From: Tolypocladium sp. Sup5 PDA-1
Lineage: Eukaryota > Ascomycota > Sordariomycetes > Hypocreales > Ophiocordycipitaceae
Assembly: GCA_000750105.3 (NCBI GenBank)
Contig: JPHH03000091.1
Location: 25,039 to 89,038 of the forward strand
DNA: 64,000 nucleotides
Direction: 5' to 3'
The translations under genes were made by a program, and so were the position numbers. Positions within the stretch are counted from its first letter, which is position 1, and every line of letters begins with the position of its first letter. This document shows, one piece after another, positions 35,220-45,449 of this stretch. Under the pieces are notes generated by a model. That model searched no databases. It was not told where the DNA came from and saw only the letters and a list, made by a program, of their open reading frames with translations.

Positions 35220-35634
35220 ACTTTTCAGTCATCTCTTGTTCCGGCTACGGCGGACTTACCAGTGTGGCCTTGACCGAATTGCTTATGCTAAGATACGATC
35301 CAAACTGTAGGTGTCAAGTGCTTGTACCAATTCTGTTGGGACTGCCTTGCGGACCACGAGAGGATCGTGATGACGGATAACAGCGCGCACAACGAGGACT
35401 GCCGGTTCCACACAAACAATATGCCCTGGCACGGCAGCGAACAGGAGAAACTGAGAGACAATTACGCTGTATAGCAGCAGTGGGCAGTGGCCAGGAGCTT
35501 GTGGCAAGTTGGCCGTCTCCATCCCAGCTGATTTCCACAACCATCAACAGCATCACTGGGAGGTAGGCACGGGGAGCATGCGCAACTTCGGCGTCCGGGC
35601 GGGCGGGCGGGTGCGGCACCGCCTGGTAGAATAA
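35220..35634. other. Intergenic, nothing recognised
   Basis: Convergent 3' ends of the RBR gene and the small Cys-containing gene. No element was recognised. Confidence 0.4.
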
Positions 35635-35946
35635 TTAATCCTCAGTTCGAAAAATCCGAAGTGGCTCTTCTTCGTATTCAGGGCGGGTCTGACAGACCTG
35701 ACAAGCACCGTCCTTACCCTGCCCTGATCGCGAAGCCGGCCTGCACTGAGACCAGTTTCGGCGCTTTGTGCTCCCACCACGATCGCAGACTACCCGTACA
35801 ATATTTGGGTTTGCTATGTCGACAGTCTGGTTAATCACAGCGTAAGTGCCCGGTCTGAACTCGTAAGCGACGAGGCATTGACGGGTATAAACGTCCCCGC
35901 CGTCCTCGTGACAGGAAGTATAATGGTCTCGGTAGGCGGTGCACAT
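35635..35946 (-). CDS. Small Cys-containing hypothetical protein
   Basis: An intact 103-aa frame from ATG 35946, starting MCTAYRDHYTSCHEDGG. Cysteines are spread through the chain (TSC, RQC, VVC, SQC, GAC, QVC), the sequon NQT is present, and there is no signal peptide. The MC...Y-x-C start resembles a loose group of small fungal intracellular Cys proteins of unknown role. No intron is needed. Confidence 0.5.
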   Translation of the reverse strand: MCTAYRDHYTSCHEDGGDVYTRQCLVAYEFRPGTYAVINQTVDIANPNIVRVVCDRGGSTKRRNWSQCRPASRSGQGKDGACQVCQTRPEYEEEPLRIFRTED

Positions 35947-36558
35947 TGCACCGAACTTGTCGTCGAGTCAGCGCGCGCCTTTTCAGCCGACATACTAAAC
36001 ACTCACGGAAGAAGGCAGCCAAATCACGAATTGAGAATTTGTGGCCTTTTCGAATAAGATCACCCGCTGGCTCAAACGGCCTAACATATTCCGGCCGCCT
36101 CCTCTTCAGGTCGGGGAGACGATCGTCGAAGCACAGACCGAGAAAGCCAATCCCCTACGCCGCGCCACGCTTGAGCGCCGAACAGCGGAGGACGACATCA
36201 GCGACCTTTGGATCCCAATTAGTACCCCGAGGCTTATCCCGTTCCCCAAAGAGGTGCCACTCGAAGAAGCACAGGGAGCGCTCCTGCGCGCAGGCCTCTA
36301 CCTTCGCCATATCTCCCAGGCGCCAGTCCCAATCTGCAATGCGGCGTTTGCGCGTGGCAGATATATACCGCATAGAGTTTCATACCAACCCAAATGATAT
36401 AGCTCCGAGAACGGTAAGAGTGCCTCCCCCGCAAGTCGTTCCATAACGTCCTCCTTGACGAGCCACTTGCGCGTAACCGAGGCTGGGCAGAATGCTGTGA
36501 ACATCCCCAGAGACTTGGCTAGCTCCACATCGCTTTTCAAGCCCCTGCTCTCCTACCC

Positions 36559-37017
36559 TTGGGAGAGCGAGAGAAGCTAGCTCGACATGCTTTGACCGTT
36601 CAAGAGGCCCATGATCGTGAGGGGTTGGCCCGCCGTGGGACTCTGTTGCTAGATCTGCTGAAACGAAAGCATCCATATGGTTGCGACTGGCTCCAGTGCC
36701 ACTGTGTCTCGTCCAGTTGTGCCGAAGTTCTCGCTGCTGAGCAGCTCTATGATTCGCATCTGGAAACTCGCGTGTTGTTCAAACGGAATTTTGCGACATT
36801 GGATAGTAGGCCAACTCGTGTGCTTCCAGATAAGGATTGGATTGGAAACCATCTCAAGCATCTTAGACGTAATCTCGACCTCATTGAAGCATATGAATTT
36901 GCAATCTGGCGCGTCCGTCACGAGAAGGCTCGCCTGTCTTTATTAGCAAAGACCACCAACGAGGCGAGGGCGACGCATCTACCTACCATGCAGGATAACC
37001 TGGTGCTGTATATATAG
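36559..37017 (+). CDS. Hypothetical charged helical protein (weak)
   Basis: A 152-codon frame with protein-like composition (RKHPYGCDWLQCHCV, KDWIGNHLKHLRRNLDLIEA). The frame start is not an ATG, so it would need an upstream exon, and it overlaps the 3' end of the minus-strand gene 36918..37703. No family is recognised. Confidence 0.3.
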   Translation: MGEREKLARHALTVQEAHDREGLARRGTLLLDLLKRKHPYGCDWLQCHCVSSSCAEVLAAEQLYDSHLETRVLFKRNFATLDSRPTRVLPDKDWIGNHLKHLRRNLDLIEAYEFAIWRVRHEKARLSLLAKTTNEARATHLPTMQDNLVLYI

Positions 37018-37703
37018 CGATGTGCAATCGACAGCAAAATACAGGCGATATACCGCTCTCGGAAGCATTCAATGCCACATGCAACGCGACGCCGAAGAAA
37101 CGAGACTGCGTGGATCATACGTTGTACCAATCTCCCTACTGGTAAGCCCTCGTCAGTGTAGTTCTTTGTTCCGCTGCCACATGGTTCACCAATGGTGCCA
37201 TCTGGTGCCCATCCATCTGTAAACACCTTGAGAAAGTCCTCCATCAACGCTGGTGTGACTCGACAGTCCCATCTGTGAGCTGTCACGAATCCATCCACGA
37301 TCTTGTAGCACTCGTGAAGCTCAAGCTTGTTGAGATCGTCGGAGTCTATGATTATGCAAGAAGTGGAGGCGTGATGCAAATCCCGAGTACGAAACTGCTC
37401 AAAGACCTTGCGTCGCTTAGCCGCGGGCTGCTTAGAAACCGTGGCGTTGGACACCGATCCGTCACTGCCGTGCTGGCTCTCTTCGACTTTTTGACCGCTC
37501 CTCCGAATCCAGTTTTGGTAGTCAAAGCTTTCGTCGCTTAGGTGGCTCAACTGGCTGTGGTGACTGACTTCACTGAGGCGGTCTTCTTCGCCTTGGTTGT
37601 TCTTCTCATCGTGGTAGGTCACCTCTCCAAGGCAAAATTGCCCACCCAGATTACCCTCTTCGCTGCTGTCGGAAGGTGGCGAGAGCTCCGGTATGCGCTT
37701 CAT
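36918..37703 (-). CDS. Unknown family, paralogue 1 of two in tandem
   Basis: From ATG 37703 the frame runs 261 codons: an acidic Ser-rich start (MKRIPELSPPSDSSEEGN), a basic nuclear-localisation-like patch (KRRKVFEQFRTRD), then the shared block KLELHECYKIVDGF and RVTPALMEDFLKVFTDGW. The block recurs in 38268..38786. Past about residue 190 the frame loses similarity, and the true gene may splice near 37125 (CAAC|GTATGA). Function unknown; the Ser-rich and basic N-terminus suggests a nuclear protein. Confidence 0.55.
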   Translation of the reverse strand: MKRIPELSPPSDSSEEGNLGGQFCLGEVTYHDEKNNQGEEDRLSEVSHHSQLSHLSDESFDYQNWIRRSGQKVEESQHGSDGSVSNATVSKQPAAKRRKVFEQFRTRDLHHASTSCIIIDSDDLNKLELHECYKIVDGFVTAHRWDCRVTPALMEDFLKVFTDGWAPDGTIGEPCGSGTKNYTDEGLPVGRLVQRMIHAVSFLRRRVACGIECFRERYIACILLSIAHRYIYSTRLSCMVGRCVALASLVVFANKDRRAFS

Positions 37704-38267
37704 GGCGCCGGGTTTAAGGTTGAGAGGATGCTATACCTCTGTGGTGTCGTGAAGGAGGAGACTGAGAGACGGAGAGGGTGCAGTGTGGGAGGCTCTGGCC
37801 CAAGGAGATGATGAAAGAAGAGAGGGAATGGGATTCAAGGAGGTTTGCTACGCACTGACTTAAATAGCAGCAGCAGCGGTGATCAACTCCGAGTTGTGCA
37901 GTGAATCACATAGCAGCGCACCACGAATGCTCACAGAGTGTGGTGCAGGAAGCCCGCGCTGGCAGCATCTACTGCTCACATTGGGACAACTGAACGGCAT
38001 ATGCAAATTGAAAGGGCGATGCATGACAGACCTTGTGTTTTTCTCCATAGCCACTACCCTCCCTCCTCTCCCTTGCTAGCAACGCCCCAAACCCAGTCAT
38101 CCTTCTACCTGATCCAGTTCTTCTCAGCTTTCGCCTTCCCTTGGAACCGGATCGGAAAGTCGGGGCGCTCCAGTCGGAAAGCTCGACAAATGTTGAAAAA
38201 GTGCACGCTATCGACGAACTGGTGCTGAGTCGACGTCCCGGGTAGTTCCTCTGCCTTTGCCCGACGT

Positions 38268-38786
38268 CTAATCATGTCTTTGCGTAGACGATGGCATGAG
38301 CTCTGTTGCGCCGGAGTCTGCCAGAATAGAGTTAGCATGTAAGGTATTCACAATTGAGCCTTGCCACGTGGATATGCCTTACCTTTAACGAATACCCCAA
38401 TGGGATCCCTGCCTGTACGGCACATTGAAGTCCAGAGAGGCTCAACCGGCTCAACACCGTCGTCGCTCGAAGTCCAGTTGTCGTCGAATACCACCGCGAA
38501 GAAGTCCTCCATCAACACGGGCGTAACGTCATGCTCCTGTGCATAGGCTTTCACGTATCTATCCACGATATTGAAGCACTCGTGGAGCTCAAACTCGTTG
38601 AAGTCGCAGCACCCCTGACATTGCGAGGAGGACACTCGCGACCCAGGCTTTGGTCTCGAAGCTGTTCGAAGATTCGCTGTCTCTTGGTCGAGGGCTTCTC
38701 GGCCGTTTCGGGGGCTTGGGTGCATGACGTATCGCTGCTCCAGTCGTGTCCTCCCCGCCGCTGGAGTCCTCAGAGGTACGCTTCAT
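38268..38786 (-). pseudogene. Unknown family, paralogue 2, frameshifted
   Basis: It starts at ATG 38786 (MKRTSEDSSGGEDTT), like paralogue 1. It then needs frame changes to read TKRQRIFEQLRDQSL and EFELHECFNIVDRY followed by DVTPVLMEDFFAVVFDDNW. A good intron follows (38318..38382, GTAAGG...GCTAAC...GGCAG). Splicing gives a short tail stopping at 38268; another frame stays open to 38105 with protein-like composition (FNICRAFRLERPDFPI), another sign of an indel. It lies about 0.6 kb upstream of paralogue 1 on the same strand, so a tandem duplication is likely. Confidence 0.5.
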
Positions 38787-39107
38787 CCTGTTTCTGTGGC
38801 CGGTTTCAGGCGCTTTGTATGATCCCATTCTAAGATGCTGTTGGGTAGACGATGACGCGCGGTAGTGCTGAGTAGAGATGAGGGGATGAAAAGACTCAAG
38901 GCACGGAGGGCAAAATCGCGGCACATTGACGACTTGAAAGAAGTAAGAAGCTGAGGAGGGCAGATGCAGCTGAGGTGTGCTTGAGAAAAGAGCTTCGGAC
39001 GGTGACTGCGCGTGCGGTGCATTATGGAGTGGCTGGTATCCTTCAATGGCCATTGAAGTGCCGGAACAATAGCAAGCTACACCACAGCACCTCTGCTTCA
39101 ACTGCAT

Positions 39108-39395
39108 GGCACAGCTGAGCGCCAGCAGATTTGCTATTCGCTCTTCCCATTGATGTCATGGATGAATAAAAGTTCGGAGTGATGGCAATATTGGTAAATC
39201 TCTCTCCCCGTGACAGCAACCACACCCTTTGGCATCATGTGCAACCCGTCTCCAGGGCGGTGACCACTGCGTGTCATCACTTACCTCCCTACGCTGTACA
39301 AGTTCTCACTGCAAGCTAACAAAGATAAATAGAATGTCATTCGGCGCTGCATCGCACGCTCAGCGAACTGTAGCCGAATTACCACAAAATGCCTG
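39108..39395. other. Intergenic, nothing recognised
   Basis: Sequence between the tandem unknown genes and the end of the ACT-like gene. No element was recognised. Confidence 0.35.
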
Positions 39396-40150
39396 CTATT
39401 CCTTGGCCGGGTCTTCCCCAGGTGTGACTTCCTCAGGTGTGTTTCCCCGACGCGTCTTCGTCCTGGGAATCCACTTCCGAGCACTGGTGAGTCTCGGAGT
39501 CGTACTCGTTCCCGTATAATTCGGCCTCTTCTTCCTCCTCTTCCTCTTCCTCTTCGTCTTCAGCCTCGGGCTGGTCTGCCTCGGGCTGGGCTTCTCTACC
39601 CTGACCTCTACCGCGGTCGGATTCCTCGAGTTGAGTTTCATTAGGTTGACCTTGCTCGGTCTGCGTTTCCGCGGGATCAGCCTCCTTGGCCGGTGCAGCA
39701 GCAGCAAGCTTCCCTTATTCTCCTCTGCCGCCGCCGCCAGAACCTCCATCGCCTCGCCCTCCCTACCCACCGGCACGAGCAGGTAATCATGGTAGAAGCC
39801 GCTGACCGGCTTCACGCCCAGGTTCATCGCCGCGAGCCGCGCCACCAGCACGGCCGTGTGGCCCGCCGCCTCGGCGCTCGACCTAAAGTTGAGCGAGATC
39901 ATGCGCCCGCGCGTACCCCAGACTCGTCACGATGGTGATGCCCTCGGGCTCATGGAAGATGAGCCGGATCTGCGGCATGGGCGGCAGCTTGGCGGGGTCC
40001 CAGAAGCTGGCGAAGACGTACGTCGTGGGGTACAGCGTGGTGGTCAGGGTGGAGAGCAGCGTCGATGGCCGCGTCTCGCCAGGTTCGACCACGAACTCTG
40101 GCGATGGCGCAACAGGGCCTAGTGCTGCCGAAGTCGTGGTCTGAACAGCC
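39396..40150 (-). pseudogene. ACT_7-like domain protein, frame change in the middle
   Basis: On the minus strand one frame reads YVFASFWDPAKLPPMPQIRL and IFHEPEGITIVTS. A one-base or larger change near 39905 shifts to MISLNFRSSAEAAGHTAVLV, ARLAAMNLGVKPVSGFYHDY and LLVPVGREGEAMEVLAAA. This is the double-strand ACT-like fold (ACT_7 type) of a fungal hypothetical family; ACT domains usually bind amino acids or similar ligands. The C-terminal 90 codons are Lys/Arg/Pro-rich low complexity. A short stretch between the two frames expected in relatives appears to be lost. GC3 is very high compared with the flanks. Confidence 0.55.
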
Positions 40151-40216
40151 GCCTGCGGCCCCCAGATCTGCCTGAAGCCCAAGCCCTCCACCGGCCGCGG
40201 GCCCGTCTTGCACTTG

Positions 40217-40490
40217 AACGGATCATGTTCAGCTTCGTCCGCGGTCGGCCCGAGCGCGGCCGCGAAGCCAGCTGCCCCGTCTTCTCGAAGCGGTACAGCG
40301 TGCGGTGGATGGCGGCAGGCGAGATGCCGAAGCGCTTCGCGATGAGGCGCTTCTTGTCGCCGGCCTGCACAGCCGCGATGATGGCGGCGTGCGCCTCGAT
40401 GGTGATCTCGCCCTTGAGCCGGCGGTTGCCCGAGATGATGCTGCTGAAGGCGTCCAGGTTGGTGGGCCCCATGGACATGGAGTACGCCAT
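40217..40490 (-). CDS. Transposase-type helix-turn-helix protein or exon
   Basis: From ATG 40490: MAYSMSMGPTNLDAFSS, GNRRLKGEITIEAHAAI, then KKRLIAKRFGISPAAIHRTL and YRFEKTGQLASRPRSGRP. This is a Tc1/mariner- or psq-like HTH followed by the basic RPRSGRP linker usually seen before a DDE transposase domain. No DDE region follows; the frame closes at 40119 in Arg-rich low complexity. The HTH lies directly upstream of the ACT-like sequence on the same strand, so it may be its first exon, but I could not find an intron with matching phase. Confidence 0.55.
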
Positions 40491-40596
40491 TGCGCCGGCG
40501 GTGTGAGGGTGAGTCGCATGCACTGTGTCGCGGGTGATGGATTGACGGAGTACGGAGGCGCAACACGAGGGCTGGAGGTTCTCTAGGGCGTCGGCG

Positions 40597-40757
40597 ATGG
40601 GGCCATAGAGGAGGAAAATGCCTATCGCAACCTCAACGCCTCAATCCCAAAGATATCCCTTTTCTTATGCATAATACTGACCGTTATTTCCCGTTCAATT
40701 AGATAGAAATCAAGCTCTCTTCATTCTATGATTCTGACTGCATCCTGACGGTTGACA
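40597..40757 (-). repeat. LTR-type repeat, inverted copy
   Basis: The reverse complement matches the solo LTR at 45274..45449. Shared words include CAATTAGATAGAAATCAAGC, GAAAATG near the outer end and CATCCTGACGGTTGACA at the right end (40741..40757). The left end is degenerate and no target duplication is seen. Confidence 0.75.
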
Positions 40758-40759
40758 CC

Positions 40760-41031
40760 GGCGCCAACGGCAACGGCTATCAGAGGGACTACCCCATGGA
40801 CAGGAACCTACCCAGCTTTCAGACAAACAAGGTCGAGGCTGTCACTGTTCTCATCTGGTTTACGGAGCTAAATATTGATCAGATATGCACCACGAAACAA
40901 GGGCGTGGCAATTCATAGGAATCGACATAGCAGATAAATCCGCCTCGAATCCATTGTCGTGAGGGAGGTATTGCTGAGCCAAAGATGACACTGAATGCGT
41001 TCGACTGAACTATTACGCTAAGGCTAAGGAG
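40760..41031. other. Intergenic, nothing recognised
   Basis: Sequence between the LTR-type repeat and the 2EXR gene end. No coding or repeat signal was found. Confidence 0.35.
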
Positions 41032-41891
41032 CTAATTGCCTTGGAAGTGGCGGTAAACATTGCCCTCACGGTCAGTATATTCGACGCGCCAGTTCTTCCC
41101 TTGCAGCATTGGCTCATCACGGCCCAGGAGCGTGTTTGCAATTTGCAAGTAATCTGCCGCGGTTGGAGGAGCCTCGTCATCACCCGAGAATTGGTAATTC
41201 TCGAGGATAACTCTAACAAACCGCAAGCCCCCAAAAAGATCAAGTATGTCGATGGCATCGTCCACGTCCGAATCAGCCCAGAGCCCTAGCTCTTCGACTA
41301 TAACCTCTCAATCGTGTCGACTTGGGGGCCATAATAACGACGCAACTCGTCCACATGTTCCGATTCAAAGTCGTGGCCGAGCCAAAGAAAATCGGACCGA
41401 GGGTCTATATAGAACGCAGAGGTCTCGATTTGCGGATGATGCATCCGGGTATATCGGTGGAGAGTATGGACACGAGACTCAGCGCAGACGTGAAGTGCAA
41501 CGGGATCCGCACATCTCTCCAGAGGGTTGACAGTCTCATCCCTCGAGCTAAAGTCCTCTCGAAGCCAGTGCGATAATCCGCCACTCAAGCGCAGATAGTC
41601 GAACTCGGCGGGGTCATGACTTCCGGACAGATCCTCCTCTGCTTCCGAGTCTGATCCGGAGTCTGAGACGGGCTGTTCTGGATTGTCTCGGCAAGCGTGC
41701 TCAACGACGCGAGGACTCGGCCAAGTCATCTCCCATATTCTCAGGCGAATTTCGGCAGGCAAGCGTGGGAATAGAGTAAAGTCATCGGATCCGGCGCCCG
41801 ATCCTACCTCCACTGTCAGTATGCTTCTTCACTGATGTGGGTCGTAAGCCGGTGCCGTCAACATACTCTCGCCTCCGGCCGCAGATGACAT
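41032..41891 (-). CDS. 2EXR domain protein with a one-base frameshift
   Basis: Exon 1, 41891..41867 (MSSAAGGE), is joined by a 54-nt GTATGT...CTGACAG intron to exon 2 from 41812. Exon 2 reads FTLFPRLPAEIRLRIWEMTW, then an acidic insert, ALHVCAESRVHTLHRYTRM and ETSAFYIDPRSDFLWLGHDF. These are the core of the fungal 2EXR family, whose function is unknown. At 41298 the frame ends in TAG, but the next frame continues without a gap (VEELGLWADSDVDDAIDIL, LFGGLRFVRVILE) to a stop at 41032. One missing base near 41300 explains this. Total about 268 aa. Confidence 0.75.
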
Positions 41892-41894
41892 CGG

Positions 41895-42655
41895 GGCTGT
41901 GAATTTTGGTTCGTTAGAATCTGTATGTGCCGACCGAGGGGCTGATTTCGGAGTGCTGCATGCAAAAGCAGCCTGTCTCTGCGGGAGTCAAAATTTGCGA
42001 GCTTAAGCACCAGCGGGGACGCAAGTCGAGCATGAATCAACATGTCCCTTCGACGACCCCCAACTGACCAATTGCTGCACGTTCCAGCGCCGTGGTAACC
42101 AATCTGAATGTTTTCGCTACCAGGACACATGCCATGACGAAGCGAACCAGCCGCTCATCCAGCATTGGATCCGTGTTTGAGTGACAGGGCAGTTCATGTC
42201 ACTTCGCAAATTGCACCTTGGATTTGGCACCACGGCGGGAGAAAGCTAGATATGGTCGGAGGCGAGAGAACCATCGACCCAAGAGTGGTCAGATAGTGCT
42301 AACCGGGGCTCGACAATGTACATAAGCAGCATGGCTAGCTGGGCTGCAGCCCGTCGTGGGGCAAGCGTAGTAGGTCTTCGGGTCCATGGGTTTCGGCACC
42401 CTTCCACACTAGACTGGCCGCGTCATCACGCCGCAGATTGCAACCGCCAACCCATAACAGAGTGACCCTAACCCCCCAAACCCCTTCGTGTGCCCTCGTA
42501 TCGAAGATATGGCGAAGGTCTTGTGGTCGGCCAAAAACATTCTCGTGGCATTTTTCAGAAATTGTTCATAGCGTGGAGCCACAACTGCGCAGTGCTTCAT
42601 CAACAGAAGCTCTTGAGGTGGGTGCCCAAAACAATCCCTCAATGCAGCACTGGTC
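41895..42655. other. Intergenic, nothing recognised
   Basis: Divergent upstream of the 2EXR gene and downstream of the F-box gene. No coding signal or repeat was noticed. Confidence 0.4.
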
Positions 42656-42658
42656 GTT

Positions 42659-43344
42659 TTATCCCTTGTCGAACCAGATGCCACGAGCTTTGCGAGTGGG
42701 ACTGCGTAGGTTAATGTCCTCAGAAAAAAGCATAAAGCGGCGGTATGAGACAGGCCGGAGAGGGCAGTCTCCTCTGCAGTCGGGACACCGCAGACATTCT
42801 GGTTTCAACCACACTTGCCTACAATTGCACACCCAAAGGTCTTTTCCGGTCTCTGTCGTGAGGCAGTCGAATGGCTCGTGAAGCCCTTCACCAACTCTGC
42901 AGTCAATGCAGAATCGCCGCAGCATGATCTGCCGGTCGATGCGCATATCAGGCTCTCGTCCCCTAACAATACGGCTGTGCCGGTCGATAAACGCGGCCTG
43001 AGGTTGCAGTATATCAAAATGATCAGTGACCGTACCCGGAAGCAGATATAGCACTCGAAATTGCCAGGCCTATAGTAACGGCCCTTCTGGCTCGGGCGGT
43101 GTTGGAGGAAGTCTCTGGCTGCTCGCATGACGAATTGGGCTTTGCCAAGAGGATCGGCCAATTTTGTGGGGTTTATCTTGTGATGGAAATACCGATTCAT
43201 TGTGGAGAGATGAATGAAGGCCTGGTACTCCAAATGCGAAAAGACCATCCGCTGAAGGTCGATGAGACAGGGCATGACGGGCCGACGCAGATTGGAGCTG
43301 ACAGCTGCTGCTGGACGAAACCGTATGTCGTCTCTGGCGAACAT
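42659..43344 (-). CDS. F-box protein
   Basis: From ATG 43344 the frame has MPCLIDLQRMVFSHLEYQAF and IHLSTMNRYFHHKI, a clear N-terminal F-box (SCF substrate-adaptor type), then GNFECYICFR. The second part reads AAFIDRHSRIVRG, MLRRFCIDC, GLHEPFDCLTTETGKDLWVC and CLRCPDCRGDC, the Cys-rich region usual in this fungal F-box group. The parts connect either by a 38-nt GTACGG...CCTCAG intron (42998..43035, phase 0) or through a one-base frameshift that would retain DHFDILQPQ. The latter looks family-like, so a lesion is the likelier reading. The frame ends at 42659. Confidence 0.65.
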
Positions 43345-43570
43345 AATATGGAACAAAGATCTGGGGCCCGGGTTCTCGGTGCCACGTAGATTCCATGGGG
43401 AAGAATCATGGTGAAAAGCGAACGTCGGAGGTAGTTTATCAGGGAGGATGGGTGTTGCTCAGAGTTGAAAAAGTTGTAGTCGCTAGGTTGCCGTGTTTTG
43501 GGTCACATACGGCATGGTAATAACGACAGGACCGTCAAGACGCTTGCAAAGACCTTTTATGCAGGAAAGA

Positions 43571-44012
43571 TCGCGGTGTCGGGATAATTGAGATGCCGGG
43601 ATGACTGAGGTGCCGGGGTGACTGAAATACCAGGAAAACCGAGATGCCAGGAAGGTCGAGATGCTCGGACGGTTGAGATGCTGGGATAGCCGCGATGCTG
43701 GGATGGCCGCGATGCTGGGATGGTTGAGATGCTGGGATGGTGGAGATGCCAGGAAGACTGAGATGCTGGGATGACCGAGCTGCTGGGATGACCGAGCTGC
43801 TGGGAAGACTGAGATGCTGGGATGACCGAGATGCTGGGATGACCGAGATGCTGGGACGGCGGAGATGCCAGGAAGACCGAGATGCTGGGACGGCGGAGAT
43901 GCCAGGAAGACTGAGATGCTGGGATGACCGAGCTGCTGGGATGACCGAGATGCTGGGATGGTTGGGATGCTGGGATGGTTGGGATGCTGGGATGGTCGAG
44001 ATGCTGGGATGG
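43571..44012. repeat. 17-bp minisatellite, about 26 units
   Basis: Imperfect tandem array of GAGATGCTGGGATGACC-type units with variants (GAGCTGCTGGG, GAGATGCCAGGAAGACT, GGGATGCTGGGATGGTT). Since 17 is not a multiple of 3, every reading frame cycles over 51 bp. A minus frame (43483..44094) and a plus frame (43737..44024) stay open and would give 17-residue peptide repeats, but neither is convincing as a gene. The array abuts the broken hAT coding sequence. Confidence 0.92.
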
Positions 44013-44019
44013 TTGGGAT

Positions 44020-44813
44020 GCTAGTACTCGGTATGGTCGTTTCTGGAGTCATTCGACTGTATGCGTTGCTTGACCTTCTCCCTCTGAACTTCATACTGCC
44101 GAATAATCCATTTCCTAATGGTCTCGTGTGTGTCTGGCAGCTAAGTATCGATATTTGTATTGAGATAGGCGAGGAGCGCTTGAAACTCTGGGCATTCTAT
44201 GAGGTGAAATGGGAGAGAACACGCCCGTAATGAACCGTGTGTATAACGCTTCGATCTGGTCTGGGTCGATCGAGTGGCCGCATTGATCGTTGAGCCTACG
44301 GCATTTTCGGAGATTCTCTTCGGCCGTAAGACTAGCTTGTTTGAGAATAGTCCGCATATTTGTTACCTTAGCTGTTCCTGGCGTGCCTTTGGGTAGAGGA
44401 TGCCCGTCAGGAGGAGAATCCGTTAGGTGCTTTGCCGGAGCCGCCTTCCACCCGAACAGGAGTACGTTTTATTGCAATGCTTACAACGCCATTCCTCTTT
44501 CCCAGTCCGTTGGTTGTAGTATCTCGTCTCTATCTCCTCGTCTGGCATATGATAGAAGACCCATGATGTCCTTGCCTTAGCACACGAGATTGTGGAAGCC
44601 GTACGAGGTCGCAACGATTGGCATTTAGAGGTTTGGCTCTCGTCTAGGTGGCGCACCTGCTAACTGGGGAGTTCTAAAATGTCCTCTAATATTGATGAAG
44701 CTTTTCGCTGGCGGCGTCTGAACAAAAGGCAGGCGTTGTTGAGGAATTGGGCTTATCTCTACCCCACTGTAGAGTGATAGGGATGGGGGTTGAAGGTTGG
44801 TGTTGGGCGGCAT
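44020..44813 (-). mobile_element. hAT transposon, N-terminal transposase fragment
   Basis: From ATG 44813 (MPPNTNLQPPSLSLYSG), with frame changes near 44640, 44445 and 44230, the minus strand reads WVFYHMPDEEIETRYYNQRT and EEWRCKHCNKTYSCSGG, a BED-type zinc finger. Then come AAPAKHLTD, TILKQASLTAEENLRKCRR and ETIRKWIIRQYEVQREKVKQ. This is the N-terminal third of a Restless-like fungal hAT transposase. Coding similarity stops at the minisatellite. It is not functional. Confidence 0.8.
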
Positions 44814-44877
44814 GCCACCCTATAGGCTTGTGTTGATACCTCTACTACGCGTTTTTAGCACGTGTCATGGCATATCA

Positions 44878-44991
44878 GTCTGTCAAATTGTCAACAAATA
44901 AACGAACTTTTACTTCTAAAGTGACCACCCAATAAAAACAATGTATTGCCAATGTGGACATCCCCATATTATATTATTACAGTATGAAAGC
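44878..44991 (+). repeat. Dispersed repeat copy B (MITE-like)
   Basis: Partner of 29567..29680 in the same orientation. It lies 65 bases upstream of the hAT fragment start, so it could be derived from hAT terminal sequence or be an independent MITE. Confidence 0.65.
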
Positions 44992-45273
44992 CCGCATGTT
45001 GTATTGGTACAATATCCTGGAGCGCATATTATATCGTATGTATTGCAGTATACTGTTTTATTGTCATATTATTAGCAACACTATTGGCGAGTGACCATTT
45101 GATACCAGGGTGAAGACGCGCACCAATGAACGCCGGTGTAGTGGAAAAGAAGGTTGATCTTCAGCCGAGAAGTGGTCAAGTTCTTCAAGCTTGCTCGGGT
45201 AGGCTCAGGCGCTAAGAGATTAAAGCGGCGGCAGCTCAGGAACCCTTCTAGGAAATGGGTCCCGTAGAGATTC

Positions 45274-45449
45274 TGTCAACCGTCAGGATGAAGTCAGAGT
45301 CACAGAAAGAAGAGAGCTTGATTTCTATCTAATTGAATGGGAAATAATAGTGATAATATACATAAGAAAGGGAAGTGAAGCTCTTGGCGATATCGTAAGC
45401 GTTGAGGCTGTGCGAGTCCGTTGAGCATATTTCCTCCTTGGCGTTGACA
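45274..45449 (+). mobile_element. Solo LTR with GATTC target duplication
   Basis: A 176-bp element beginning TGTCAACCGTCAGG and ending CTTGGCGTTGACA, so its termini are inverted repeats of the TG...CA type. It is flanked on both sides by GATTC (45269..45273 and 45450..45454), a 5-bp target-site duplication typical of LTR retrotransposons. No internal region is present. The related inverted copy is at 40597..40757. Confidence 0.85.

Noticed and set aside
43571..44012. CRISPR-like array
   Set aside because: Units are contiguous without unique spacers, degenerate and 17 bp long, in a eukaryotic context. It is a minisatellite.
43483..44094. 203-codon repeat protein on the minus strand
   Set aside because: The frame is open because the 17-bp array lacks stops; there is no ATG-led N-terminus with signal or domain. 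It is kept only as a finding about the repeat.
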